From Allochromatium humboldtianum (GTDB lineage Bacteria; Pseudomonadota; Gammaproteobacteria; Chromatiales; Chromatiaceae): a stretch of DNA of 60,821 nt. The translations under genes were made by a program, and so were the position numbers. Of the stretch, positions 43,862-52,628 are shown piece by piece. Position 1 is the first letter of the stretch; each line of letters opens with the position of its first letter. Below the pieces are notes generated by a model. The model made no database searches and was not told where the DNA came from. It was given only the letters and a program-made list of their open reading frames with translations. Location: NCBI RefSeq assembly GCF_013385175.1, contig NZ_JABZEO010000018.1:1-60821 (forward strand), in the 5' to 3' direction.

Positions 43862-44842
43862 ATGAGCACCCACGGCGACACCCGAAAAGCGGCGTTTGAA
43901 GCCGCCTGCGAACTGGCCGCCTCCGGCGAGCGTCCGACCGTCGTGGCCGTGCGCGCGAAGCTGGGCGGCAAAGGTGGCCAAAACGCGATCCAGGCTGGAC
44001 TGAATGATTGGATCGAAGAAGCCGCGCGGCGCTTCCAGCTGCCCGGTTTGCCGGAATCACTGCAAATGGCTGTGATCGCGTTCTGGGATGTGGCCTGTCA
44101 GACGGCCAAGGCGCAGTGGGATGAGGAACGCGCGGCGCTTCTGACCCAGCTGGAGAGCCGCGATCAGCAGCTGGCCGAGCGCACGCAGGAACGTGATGCT
44201 CTGGAGAATGAGCGTGATCAGATTCGTGCCGAACGCGATCAGCGTACCCAGGCGCTCGCGCAGGCCCAGGGCGAACTGTTCGCCGCTCACCAGCACACCC
44301 GTGCCCTGGAGACCGAGCGCGCCGACCTGATGCAGCGCCTAGCCGACGCCGAGGCCAGTGTCGCGCAGCTGACGGAAACCGGTGCCCAGCTGGTCGCCAA
44401 AGTCCGCGACCTGGAGCACAGCGAGCAGGAATGGAAAGAAACAGCGAAGCGCCTTGAGACCGAGCGCGATCAGTTGCAGGCCGAGGTCGAAGCGGCCAAA
44501 CAGAAGATTGCCCAGCTGGAACACCTTCGCACGCAGGAGAAACGCGAACGCGCCCAACTCGCGGCCGCACTGGATCAGAGTCGAGGGGATCTGGAAGCCG
44601 GACGCACGGCACTGGCTGAACACGCCGCACAGATCAAGACGCTGACCGATCTTCTGGAGCGCACGCAGGCCACGCATGAGGCCGAATCCGCGCATTGGCT
44701 GCTTCAGATCGACGATCAACGCCAAGCGCTGTCGTCGGCCCGCGAGCGCGAGCGGCGCTGGGATCAGGAACGCGCTACCCTACTCAGTGAGATCCGCCGT
44801 TTGAGCGCTGAGTTTGCGCCTCGACCACCACTCGAGGATTGA
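43862..44842 (+). CDS. kfrA: Plasmid regulator KfrA
   Basis: A 326-residue protein. The N-terminal KfrA DNA-binding domain (MSTHGDTRKAAFEAACELAASGERPTVVAVRAKLGGKGGQNAIQAGLNDWIEEAARR) is followed by a very long coiled coil (about residues 85-320, rich in Glu, Arg, Gln and Leu heptads). KfrA regulates its own promoter and supports partition and stability of conjugative plasmids. It is the intact member among four kfrA-related segments. Part of its sequence (44149-44180) resembles CRISPR spacer 1. Confidence 0.9.
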   Translation: MSTHGDTRKAAFEAACELAASGERPTVVAVRAKLGGKGGQNAIQAGLNDWIEEAARRFQLPGLPESLQMAVIAFWDVACQTAKAQWDEERAALLTQLESRDQQLAERTQERDALENERDQIRAERDQRTQALAQAQGELFAAHQHTRALETERADLMQRLADAEASVAQLTETGAQLVAKVRDLEHSEQEWKETAKRLETERDQLQAEVEAAKQKIAQLEHLRTQEKRERAQLAAALDQSRGDLEAGRTALAEHAAQIKTLTDLLERTQATHEAESAHWLLQIDDQRQALSSARERERRWDQERATLLSEIRRLSAEFAPRPPLED

Positions 44843-44876
44843 ACGAATGGTGCGCTTGCTCGAAATTGGTAGAAAG

Positions 44877-45194
44877 CTATCGAGCGAGATTCGAAAAATT
44901 GGTGATCCGGACCTCTCCGTCAGGGAATCGCGCAATGACATCCAAACAGCCGCCCATGGCTTCAATATGACTGCGCAAAGTGGACAGATACAGATCTGTG
45001 CGCTTCTCAATTTTGGCAATCGCCGGCTGTTGCACATGCAGTACCTCGGCGAGCATTTTTTGCGAGAGTCCGCGTGCCTGACGTAGTTCATTCAAAGGCA
45101 TCTCGGCCAGCATGGATTGCGTCCGGGCTTTAGCGCGCGCCTGAGATTCTGGTGACAACCCGGCACGGAGTTCAGCGAACTTCTTAGCCATCAA
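44877..45194 (-). CDS. higA: XRE-family antitoxin (HigA-like)
   Basis: A 105-residue protein with a helix-turn-helix (LNELRQARGLSQKMLAEVLHVQQPAIAKIEKRTDLYLSTLRSHIEAMGG). It is typical of the antitoxin encoded after a HigB-type toxin, and overlaps it by 11 bp. It probably binds the operon promoter. Confidence 0.85.
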   Translation of the reverse strand: MMAKKFAELRAGLSPESQARAKARTQSMLAEMPLNELRQARGLSQKMLAEVLHVQQPAIAKIEKRTDLYLSTLRSHIEAMGGCLDVIARFPDGEVRITNFSNLAR

Positions 45195-45549
45195 TCAAAC
45201 CCTCCTGTCGTAGTTGCTGCAAATGCTCATCGTACAGTCGATCCGCGATCGGAACATACACGTCATACCAACGCTTATCCCCGGTCTTGTCTCCGCCGAT
45301 CAAAAGAATGGCGGAGCGGCGCGGATCGAAGGCATAGAGCGTCCGCAAAGGGCGTCCACCCTCTTGGGTCCGCAATTCGCGCATGCGTCCGTGCTTTGAA
45401 CCGTGGACATCGCTACTGTGCGGATAGCCCAGTGCTGGACCACGCTCTTCCAGCAACCCAACGGAAGCGGCCAAGGCTTCCTGTTCGTTGTCTGTGAGGC
45501 TTGCCCACCACTGCTCAAACTCATCGGTATATTCAACGTCCCAGATCAT
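45184..45549 (-). CDS. higB: RelE/HigB-like toxin
   Basis: A 121-residue protein (MIWDVEYTDEFEQWWASLTDNEQEALAASVGLLEERGPALGYPHSSDVHGSKHGRMRELR...LRTLYAFDPRRSAILLIGGDKTGDKRWYD). This is the HigB-like group of mRNA interferases, with toxin gene first. The module lies between intact kfrA and a kfrA 3' fragment. Confidence 0.87.
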   Translation of the reverse strand: MIWDVEYTDEFEQWWASLTDNEQEALAASVGLLEERGPALGYPHSSDVHGSKHGRMRELRTQEGGRPLRTLYAFDPRRSAILLIGGDKTGDKRWYDVYVPIADRLYDEHLQQLRQEGLIDG

Positions 45550-45607
45550 AGTGGCAAGTTTAGAGCAAATCTATATTCCTTGAAAGGAATATTTGTGTGA
45601 TCAGACC

Positions 45608-45889
45608 GTGCCTGAACGCGCCCAACTCGCGGCCGCTCTGGCCCAGAGTCGGTCGGATCTGGAAGCGGGACGCGCGGCACTTGCCGAACACGCGGCACAG
45701 ATCAAGACCCTGACCGATCTTCTGGAGCGCACGCAGGCCACGCATGAGGCCGAGTCGGTGCGGTGGTTGGTTCAGATCGATGCTCAGCGCCAAGAACTTT
45801 CAGCGGCCCGCGAGCGGGAACGCGCGGCCCTACTCAGCGAGATCCGCCGCTTGAGCGCGACGACGACGGATCGGGATTCGGAGTGTTGA
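45608..45889 (+). pseudogene. kfrA 3' fragment C
   Basis: It reads PERAQLAAALAQSRSDLEAGRAALAEHAAQIKTLTDLLERTQATHEAESVRWLVQIDAQRQELSAARERERAALLSEIRRLSA. This matches the last ~95 residues of KfrA (from about 44543) with scattered changes and a small deletion (RWDQE missing). No start or DNA-binding domain is present. Confidence 0.85.
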
Positions 45890-45940
45890 GGGACGAGGGG
45901 CGCGCAGCCTTGGCCAAGCACGAGGCCAAGGTGCCAGAAA

Positions 45941-45970
45941 CGACAAACCCGCCTACTGGCGGGTTTGTCG
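45941..45970. terminator. Hairpin, possible terminator
   Basis: The perfect 13-bp stem CGACAAACCCGCC-tact-GGCGGGTTTGTCG. No T-tract follows on either strand beyond the stem, so termination is inferred only from position after the kfrA fragment. Confidence 0.6.
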
Positions 45971-46173
45971 AGGAATTGGGGTGGCCCTGCTTGACAGGAC
46001 TTAGAAAAGCTGAGCCCCGGTCGCTTGCTGACGCAGAGGCGTGTCCGGGGCATACCTAGTGTCATCACCAGTATAGTGGCTGGGAGAGGACTTGAGCCTA
46101 GGGCTGCGCGACAAGTATAGCAGCACGGCTCTGAACGCTTCAAAAGCGTGTCCTCAATTTCATTGAACATCAG
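45971..46173. other. Intergenic region with GC-rich hairpin
   Basis: No gene is seen. GCCCCGG (46014-46020) pairs with CCGGGGC (46045-46051). A small RNA is possible but nothing known is recognised. Confidence 0.3.
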
Positions 46174-46362
46174 TTGTTAGAGCGCATCACGATCAACCCC
46201 GCTATTTTCAGCGGCAAGCCCATCATCCGTGACCGCCGACTGGCAGTTGAGCATGTTCTGGGGATGCTCGCGGCCGGCGACGATTTCGAGACGCTGCTGG
46301 AGGGCTACCCCTGGCTGGAGCGCGAAGACATCCTGGCCTGTCTGGCGTATGGTCGAGCATGA
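46174..46362 (+). CDS. DUF433-type antitoxin
   Basis: 62 residues from a TTG start at 46174 (MLERITINPAIFSGKPIIRDRRLAVEHVLGMLAAGDDFETLLEGYPWLEREDILACLAYGRA). The INPxxxxGKPxIRxxRxxVexvLxxLAxG pattern is DUF433, the antitoxin partner of DUF5615 PIN-like toxins. Its partner downstream is truncated. Confidence 0.8.
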   Translation: MLERITINPAIFSGKPIIRDRRLAVEHVLGMLAAGDDFETLLEGYPWLEREDILACLAYGRA

Positions 46363-46395
46363 GCGGGTTGAGCCGTTGATCGTCCGTGAAGCCGC

Positions 46396-46461
46396 ATGAA
46401 ACTGCTACTGGATACCTGCGTCTGGGGCGGTACAGCCAAAGTCCTGTCTGACGCCCGGTAG
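46396..46461 (+). pseudogene. Truncated DUF5615-type toxin
   Basis: 21 codons (MKLLLDTCVWGGTAKVLSDAR) then TAG. The start matches DUF5615/PIN-like toxins that normally run to about 110-125 residues. The toxin is lost while its antitoxin remains. Confidence 0.7.
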
Positions 46462-46476
46462 CCGCTTGAGTCGCCG

Positions 46477-46971
46477 ATGGATCTGCACGCCGCCGAAGCC
46501 CTGGCCCAGCGCGAACTGCGCCGCTTTCCTCAGCTGGCCGACTGGTCATTCGGCTGGAATCGTCGCCGCCGGGCGCATGGGCTGTGCCGTTACGATCGAC
46601 GTCGGATAGAACTCTCGGCCCTGTTGACGGCGCGTGAGCCGGATCCAGCGCTCATCCTCAACACCATCCGTCATGAGATCGCCCATGCGCTCGCCGGTCC
46701 CCGCGCCGGACATAGCCCACGCTGGCGGGCCTGGGCCGAGCAGGTCGGCTGTACCCACATCGCCGCCTCGCGCGCCGCCTCACCCGAGGCCGCCCCCTTG
46801 CCGGCGCGCTATGTGCTGGTGCCCCTCGTCGATGGGCAGGAGCAGATGATCCGGCACTATCACCGCCGCCCGTCGCGCGCCTTTCTCGACTCGCTGCCGC
46901 ACCGCCATGTACGCGGACGGCCCGAGACGCGCGGGACGTTGCGCCTGGAGCGGGTGAAGACGACGGGATAG
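46477..46971 (+). CDS. SprT-like metalloprotease-type protein
   Basis: A 164-residue protein with the zinc-binding motif RHEIAHALAG (HExxH) and a downstream His (GHSPRWRAWAEQVG), as in the SprT family. Cellular relatives remove DNA-protein crosslinks. The usual C-terminal zinc ribbon is not evident. It lies 43 bp upstream of recC. Confidence 0.82.
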   Translation: MDLHAAEALAQRELRRFPQLADWSFGWNRRRRAHGLCRYDRRRIELSALLTAREPDPALILNTIRHEIAHALAGPRAGHSPRWRAWAEQVGCTHIAASRAASPEAAPLPARYVLVPLVDGQEQMIRHYHRRPSRAFLDSLPHRHVRGRPETRGTLRLERVKTTG

Positions 46972-47014
46972 ACTCCGGACCCACCGCTCAAACCACCGCG
47001 CACAGGACCGACGT

Positions 47015-50000
47015 ATGTTCCCTGAAGACCTCCCCCCAGCGGCCGACTGGCCCACCGGCTTCATGCTGATCCAGGGCAACCGGCTGGAGGAGTTGCGCGC
47101 ACTCATGGTGGCCTGGATGCGCCGTCATCCGCTCGCCCCGCTGGAGAACGAAACGCTCCTGGTGCAGAGCAACGGCATCGCCCAGTGGCTCAAGCTCGCC
47201 CTGGCGGCGCAGCCCTCCGAGGATCCGCTCACCGGGGGACTTGGCATCGCCGCCGCACTGGATGTGATGCTGCCAGCGCGCTTCCTGTGGCAAACCTATC
47301 GCTCAGTGCTCGGCGATCTTCCAGCGACCTCCCCGTTCGACAAGGCCCCGCTGACCTGGCGGCTGTACCGATTGCTGACGCAGTTGTCGGACACGTCATC
47401 AAACAAGAATAGCCATGGCGACCCGCGTTTAGAGGCGCTGATTCCGCTGTGCAACCTGGAGAAAGCCGGCGCGGCACGCGGACTCTATCAGCTGGCCGCC
47501 GCACTGGCCGACTTGCTCGACCAATATCAGGTCTATCGTGCCGACTGGCTGGAGGACTGGAGCCAAGGCCGCGATCGTCTGGCTCACCTGAACGGTGATC
47601 CGAGACCGGTTCCTGACAGCCAAGCGTGGCAGCCGGTACTCTGGCGCTCCCTTATGGAGGACGTAAAAGCGGAGTATGGTTCCACGGGCCCTGCCCTCCT
47701 CCACGCCAGCCGCGCCGACGTCCACCGACTCTTCCTGAAACGCGCCGGCCATGGCTCGCTTCAGGATCGCCGCGCGCGATTGCACGCCGCCGATCTGCCG
47801 CGCCGGGTGATCGTCTTCGGTCTCTCCTCGCTGCCGCGCCAGATGCTGGAGGTGCTGGCCGCCATCGCACCAGTGTCGCAGGTGATGCTGTTCGTGCTCA
47901 ATCCCTGCCGGCACTACTGGGGCGACATCATCGAGGGACGGGATCTGTTCCGTCGTCCCTATCAGCGTCAGACCGCCCGCAAGGTGCCGGAGGGGGTGGA
48001 GGAGCGCGAACTGCATCTGCACGGACATCCGTTGCTGGCCAGCTGGGGCAAGCAGGGCCGCGACTACATGCGTCTGCTCGATGAGCACGACGAGCGTCAG
48101 CGCTACGAGGCCTATTTCCAGGGACTGGTGCCCTGGGGTGAGGGAATCGACCTGTTCGCCTCGCCCGGCACCGACGGCCTGCTACACCAGTTGCAGGATG
48201 ACATCCTGGAGCTACGCCCGCTCCACGAGCGCCAGGCTTGCCAAACCGTTGTGGACCCCACACAGGACCGTAGTCTGGAGTTCATCGTTGCCCACAGCCC
48301 GCAGCGCGAAATCGAGATCCTGCACGACCGGCTGCTCGATGAGTTCGAGCGTTCGGCGCGCACCGACCATCCGTTGCAGCCGCGCGAGGTGCTGGTGATG
48401 GTGCCCGACATCGCCGTCCATGCCCCGCACATCCAGGCCGTCTTCGATCGCTTCGATCAGGACGACAAGCGTTACATCCCGTTCCAGATTGCCGACCAGG
48501 GCCAGCGCCACCGCCATCCGCTGGTCATCGGACTTGAATACCTGCTGCATTTGCCGCAAGCCCGATTGACCGTCAGCGACCTGCTTGACCTGCTCGACAT
48601 TCCGGCACTGCGCGTGCGCTTCGACCTCGAGGAAACCGACTTGCCACAGCTGCGCTCCTGGATCGCAGGGGCCAACATCCGCTGGGGACTGGATGCCGCC
48701 CAGCGTACCCGACTCGGGCTGCCGGAGGGACTGGAGCAAAATACCTGGATTTTCGGACTGCGCCGGCTGCTGCTGGGATTCGCCAGTGGCGGCACCGGCC
48801 CCTGGCGCGGCGTGGAGCCGCACGACGAGGTTGGCGGACTGGAAGCGGCGTTACTTGGTCCTCTGGCGCAGCTGCTCGAGCGCCTGGAGCACTATGAATT
48901 GCGCCTGAGCGAATCGCGTCTGCCCGCCGATTGGGTGAATCTGTTGAGCACGCTATTGGATGACTTTTTCGCCGAAGCGAGCGAGTCCGATGCAACCATG
49001 CTCTCGCGTATCCTCGACGAGCTCGATGCCTGGGAAAATGAGTGCCTCCAGGGTGGCATGGGCGAGGAACCCATCGCGGCAGAGATTTTCCGCGAGTGTT
49101 TTCTTTCGCGGCTCGATCAGCCGAATCTGACCCAGCGGTTTATGGGCGGGTCCGTCAACTTCGCAACCCTGATGCCGATGCGTGCCATCCCCTTCCGTCA
49201 GATCTGGCTGCTGGGCATGAACGATGGTGACTATCCCCGCCGCCGTGCCCCGGCCGATTTCGACCTCATGGCTGGGGATTATCGTCCGGGGGATCGCTCG
49301 CGACGCGATGATGATCGCTATCTGTTCCTGGAAGCACTGCTTTCCGCACGCGAAAAGCTGGTCATTGGCTGGGCCGGACGCAGCATCCGCGACAATAGTG
49401 AGCGCCCGCCCTCGGTGCTGGTAGGGCAGCTGCGCGATCATCTGGCCGCCGGCTGGCGTCTGGCCGAGGGACAGCCTGGGTCGCTGCTCGATGCCCTGAC
49501 CAGTGTGCATCCACTTCAACCCTTTGGGCGCGTCTATTTCGATCCGGGACGTCCGGCGTCCCTGTTCACCTATGCCCGTGAGTGGCGCGCGGTGCATGAG
49601 GGTACGGCCCGCCCGGACGCCGGCCCTGATCACCTCGCCCCCTGGCTCCCCGAGGCTCCCGTCGATCTGGAGCGCCTCGAACGCTTCCTGCGCGATCCGA
49701 TCACGGCGCTGTTCGATCAGCGGCTGCGGATCACGACGCCGGGTGAGGTCATCACCCCGCCGGATGTGGAGACCTTCGCGCTGGACGGCCTCGGTGCCTG
49801 GCAACTCAAGGACGAACTGATCCGCGAGACCTTTGAACCTGGATTGGATCCCGCGACGCTGGAGCGGAGACTGCACGCCGGCATCGCGCGCTTCCAGGCC
49901 CAGGGGCGTCTCTTGACCGGGGCGCTGGGCGAACGTATCGGTCGTGAGGCGATTGCCTATCTGCCGGATCTCTATCACGCCTGGAACGCGGCGCTGGAAG

Positions 50001-50608
50001 AATGGCCCCAGCCGCTCGAACACCCGCTCTTGATTGACCTGGAGATGGCCGTGCCGACCGGACAGATCCTCCTGGAGGACGTGTTGACCGGGATACGCCA
50101 GGGGCCTGCCGGCCGGGGCCCGATCCTGCTGCAAGCCAGCGGACTGACCAAAGAGCGGCGCTATCAATGGCGCAATGCGCTGCGCGCCTGGGTGCGCCAT
50201 CTGGCCAGTCAGATCGATGGCGAGCCGGTCACGACGCTGTTGCTGACACCCTCGGGCGAGGCACGGCTTGCTCCCATCCCCGCTGCGGAGGCGCGCACCC
50301 GACTCGAAGGCCTGCTACTCGCCTGGTGGCAGGGCATGCACGGTCCGCTTCCCGTGGCGCTCAACGCCGGCATGGCCTGGCTCGACCACGATGGCCCCCC
50401 TGCCCTGCCTGATGACTCCGACCCGCAACCGCTCAAGGCGTGGGGGGAGGCGGTCAAGGCCTTCGAGAAGGATCTGGAATACAACGCCTACGTCGGACGC
50501 TGTTACGACAGCTTCGAGGCGCTGTGGTCAGGAGGCGCGTTCGCCCACTGGGCGCATCGGCTCTATGCCGATCTGCACGCACGAATCAGGAAGCGACCGG
50601 CGTCGTAA
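47015..50608 (+). CDS. recC: Exodeoxyribonuclease V gamma chain (RecC)
   Basis: A 1,197-residue protein of typical RecC length. The N-terminus (MLIQGNRLEELRALMVAWMRRHPLAPLENETLLVQSNGIAQWLKLALA) and motifs such as VIVFGLSSLPRQMLEVLAAIAP, MPMRAIPFRQIWLLGMNDGDYPR and DDRYLFLEALLSAREKLVIGWAGR identify RecC. It recognises Chi within RecBCD during double-strand-break repair. recB and recD normally follow at once; here neither is present in the remaining 10 kb. It may be an orphan, or the operon may have been broken by mobile DNA. Confidence 0.95.
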   Translation: MFPEDLPPAADWPTGFMLIQGNRLEELRALMVAWMRRHPLAPLENETLLVQSNGIAQWLKLALAAQPSEDPLTGGLGIAAALDVMLPARFLWQTYRSVLGDLPATSPFDKAPLTWRLYRLLTQLSDTSSNKNSHGDPRLEALIPLCNLEKAGAARGLYQLAAALADLLDQYQVYRADWLEDWSQGRDRLAHLNGDPRPVPDSQAWQPVLWRSLMEDVKAEYGSTGPALLHASRADVHRLFLKRAGHGSLQDRRARLHAADLPRRVIVFGLSSLPRQMLEVLAAIAPVSQVMLFVLNPCRHYWGDIIEGRDLFRRPYQRQTARKVPEGVEERELHLHGHPLLASWGKQGRDYMRLLDEHDERQRYEAYFQGLVPWGEGIDLFASPGTDGLLHQLQDDILELRPLHERQACQTVVDPTQDRSLEFIVAHSPQREIEILHDRLLDEFERSARTDHPLQPREVLVMVPDIAVHAPHIQAVFDRFDQDDKRYIPFQIADQGQRHRHPLVIGLEYLLHLPQARLTVSDLLDLLDIPALRVRFDLEETDLPQLRSWIAGANIRWGLDAAQRTRLGLPEGLEQNTWIFGLRRLLLGFASGGTGPWRGVEPHDEVGGLEAALLGPLAQLLERLEHYELRLSESRLPADWVNLLSTLLDDFFAEASESDATMLSRILDELDAWENECLQGGMGEEPIAAEIFRECFLSRLDQPNLTQRFMGGSVNFATLMPMRAIPFRQIWLLGMNDGDYPRRRAPADFDLMAGDYRPGDRSRRDDDRYLFLEALLSAREKLVIGWAGRSIRDNSERPPSVLVGQLRDHLAAGWRLAEGQPGSLLDALTSVHPLQPFGRVYFDPGRPASLFTYAREWRAVHEGTARPDAGPDHLAPWLPEAPVDLERLERFLRDPITALFDQRLRITTPGEVITPPDVETFALDGLGAWQLKDELIRETFEPGLDPATLERRLHAGIARFQAQGRLLTGALGERIGREAIAYLPDLYHAWNAALEEWPQPLEHPLLIDLEMAVPTGQILLEDVLTGIRQGPAGRGPILLQASGLTKERRYQWRNALRAWVRHLASQIDGEPVTTLLLTPSGEARLAPIPAAEARTRLEGLLLAWWQGMHGPLPVALNAGMAWLDHDGPPALPDDSDPQPLKAWGEAVKAFEKDLEYNAYVGRCYDSFEALWSGGAFAHWAHRLYADLHARIRKRPAS

Positions 50609-50679
50609 CGACTTTTTGTGCCTCTCAACTCCTCTCGAACCTTGGCATTCCGCTGGGGATTTTTGAGAGGAAACGCTCC

Positions 50680-51159
50680 ATGGCAACCTATCGCTGCCCG
50701 CTCTGCGGTAACACGGACCTGCGCGTCGACATCTCTGTCGTCAGCGTTCTGGTCCAGGGCGATGATGAAACGCTCGAAGCCCGCCCGATTAAGGACTCAG
50801 AGTGGTATTTCGATGATCGTTCGCCGATGTTCTGTTCAGACGATGCTTGTGGATATTCTGCGCCGTCAGTCAATTTTAGGGCAGGAGTTCTGCTTCGCGA
50901 TGCAGAAGAGGCTGTGTCGGAATCGGTTTTAACGCAGATGGTCTCCAAGCCCTATTGGGTGGCGCTGCTCTACCCCGAATATATGACCAGCGAATATGCG
51001 GAGACATATCATTCGGGGCCAATTTCAGCTGCCACCGCGGAGGACGCCGTCAAGAAGGCTCGAAAAGCGGTCGTCGTCGCCAATCATCAGGGCGACGATG
51101 ATCCGATCAAGGAAGAGGATTTCATCCCCATAATCGTCTCGCACGGCGAGCCACTCTGA
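50680..51159 (+). CDS. Zinc-ribbon hypothetical protein
   Basis: A 159-residue protein; ATG 50680 follows GAGAGGAAA. The N-terminal CPLCGN and CSDDACGY pairs form a likely zinc ribbon. The C-terminal part (SAATAEDAVKKARKAVVVANHQGDDDPIKEEDF) is helical. The family is not recognised. A terminator follows. Confidence 0.6.
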   Translation: MATYRCPLCGNTDLRVDISVVSVLVQGDDETLEARPIKDSEWYFDDRSPMFCSDDACGYSAPSVNFRAGVLLRDAEEAVSESVLTQMVSKPYWVALLYPEYMTSEYAETYHSGPISAATAEDAVKKARKAVVVANHQGDDDPIKEEDFIPIIVSHGEPL

Positions 51160-51164
51160 CCAAC

Positions 51165-51205
51165 AAAAAACCCCGACGCTCCTTGAGTGCCGGGGTTTCT
51201 TTTGG
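51165..51205 (+). terminator. Rho-independent terminator
   Basis: ACCCCG and CGGGGT form a stem (51170-51196) with a T-rich tail on the plus strand and an A-run before it, so it may act in both directions. Confidence 0.75.
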
Positions 51206-51206
51206 G

Positions 51207-51373
51207 GCCATATCCAGATGCCGCAGCGCCTGTTGCAGGACGACGCTGGAGACCTCGGAGAGCCAGGCGGTGTCGGGATGCTGTTTGAGTCCGTTCAGTT
51301 GCCCGGCGAGGTCTTTGTAATAGAGCCGCTGGCCGTTCTTATAGAAGGCGTCGGTGCGCTGGATAAGCAGCCT
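51207..51373 (-). pseudogene. tnpB N-terminal fragment
   Basis: The minus strand reads QRTDAFYKNGQRLYYKDLAGQLNGLKQHPDTAWLSEVSSVVLQQALRHLDMAP. This matches the conserved N-terminal region of IS605-type OrfB/TnpB proteins (LKxxPxxAWLxEVSSVxLQQALRxLD). Start and remainder are missing. Its upstream side merges with the outermost repeat of the small CRISPR array. Confidence 0.78.
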
Positions 51374-51447
51374 ATCCGGCTGTTTATTCGCACTTCGAGC
51401 CGTCGCGAATCCTGCTCTTTCTATAAGCAGCCTATCCGGCTGTTTAC
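51360..51447 (-). CRISPR. Mini CRISPR array, 2 repeats and 1 spacer
   Basis: The repeat at 51420-51447 is identical on the minus strand to the first repeats of the main array. A second copy at 51360-51387 has three changes. Between them is a 32-bp spacer (51388-51419). The leader side is 51448 onward on the minus strand and resembles the main array leader. Confidence 0.85.
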
Positions 51448-51510
51448 TACAAATTTTAGTGCTAAAATCGATTATTTTTCAAGCGTTTTTAGCAATTCCC
51501 CGGTCCTAAC
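51448..51510 (-). promoter_or_regulatory. Leader of the mini CRISPR array
   Basis: Read on the minus strand, the AT-rich stretch ...AAAAACGCTTGAAAAATAAT...TTTGTA precedes the first repeat. The main array has AAAAACGATTGAAAATCAGC...ATCTGTA at the same place. The likeness shows a common leader. Confidence 0.7.
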
Positions 51511-51703
51511 CTTTTTCTCTGCACCACGAGAGCACATCGAAAAAACAAGGAGTTAGCGTCTCCTTCTAAAAAATGGTTCCAGAGACATCTGGCCGGCATT
51601 GGATTCGTCCAGGGGAGACACAGGCGTGGGGTCTGAGCCTCGGCTTCGCGAAGTGCGTCATTGGCCATTAAATCGATACTCCTTCTTTCGAGTGGTATCG
51701 GTG

Positions 51704-52279
51704 TTAATCGAAAGGAGAGCAGCCCAAAATATGCCCATTACGCATGGCTTCGAGCCATGCCGTAGCCATTTTCTCATGAATCAATGGCGCCCAAAGAACA
51801 GGCACCTCGACATCATCCGGCATAAAGCCTTCATGCCAATGACCATTTTTGCGCAAAAAATCATAGGCCTTCATATGCTCAGGATTGTGTGGGTTAAACC
51901 AATTTGCAAGGTTCATTTTGACCTCCTCTTTCGCGCATTTGGGTAATACACCTTCTCCAGCGGGGACACCGGTATCTCTTCGCGCCAGAGATTCATGTCG
52001 CGCAAGCGCGACCCTGTCCTCTTCCAGAAAACCTTCCAGAAGCGTGATCCGGCGGCGCAGTTCAGCAACAACGATTTTCAGGGCTTCCTGGCGATCGTTT
52101 GGCAGCCCGCGGCCGTCGCTCTCGATCTTCCGCAATGCTTGTGCCGCCAGTTCAGGAATCGGTGAGCGATCCGCGATCCAGTTTTGAATCGTGCGGAGGG
52201 TGACGTCGCACCGATTAGCCGCTTCTTGCTGTGTTAAGCCAATGCGCCTCAAGAGCGCGCGTAATTCGTTTCCAGTCAT
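51704..52279 (-). CDS. Helix-turn-helix protein
   Basis: 191 residues. The N-terminal HTH (MTGNELRALLRRIGLTQQEAANRCDVTLRTIQNWIADRSPIPELAAQALRKIE) resembles phage and plasmid regulators. The C-terminal part (WFNPHNPEHMKAYDFLRKNGHWHEGFMPDDVEVPVLWAPLIHEKMATAWLEAM) is unknown. It overlaps the upstream gene by 4 bp. Confidence 0.65.
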   Translation of the reverse strand: MTGNELRALLRRIGLTQQEAANRCDVTLRTIQNWIADRSPIPELAAQALRKIESDGRGLPNDRQEALKIVVAELRRRITLLEGFLEEDRVALARHESLARRDTGVPAGEGVLPKCAKEEVKMNLANWFNPHNPEHMKAYDFLRKNGHWHEGFMPDDVEVPVLWAPLIHEKMATAWLEAMRNGHILGCSPFD

Positions 52280-52572
52280 GATTCTTTTGGCGTGATAGCG
52301 TCAAAGTTAAATTTAATATCCCATGTAATTATTCCTGATTTGAATTTCCTTTTTACTGTTAGTATTTTGCGCAAAACAAGCTCAGCTCGAATCCGCCGCC
52401 ATGTGCCTTCGCTTATCCCCAATGAATCACGAATATGGCTGACGCGAAAACGTGATTCATGGCGGTTCCCAAATGCCCAAACTAAAACCAAACGCGCATG
52501 AACCGATAAAGATTGGTCTTCTGCAATGTCTATAAAAAGCATTTCTGTATCCGAAGATCGCATAACACGCAC
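52276..52572 (-). CDS. Small winged-helix-like protein
   Basis: 98 residues (MRVMRSSDTEMLFIDIAEDQSLSVHARLVLVWAFGNRHESRFRVSHIRDSLGISEGTWRRIRAELVLRKILTVKRKF). The pattern resembles a replication-initiator or helix-turn-helix module. Coupled to 51704-52279. An internal start at MRSSD is possible. Confidence 0.55.
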   Translation of the reverse strand: MRVMRSSDTEMLFIDIAEDQSLSVHARLVLVWAFGNRHESRFRVSHIRDSLGISEGTWRRIRAELVLRKILTVKRKFKSGIITWDIKFNFDAITPKES

Positions 52573-52628
52573 ACCTTATTCCTAAAAAGTCAGCGAAAAA
52601 ACTGGTTCTTTTAGGCAGAGATAGATTG

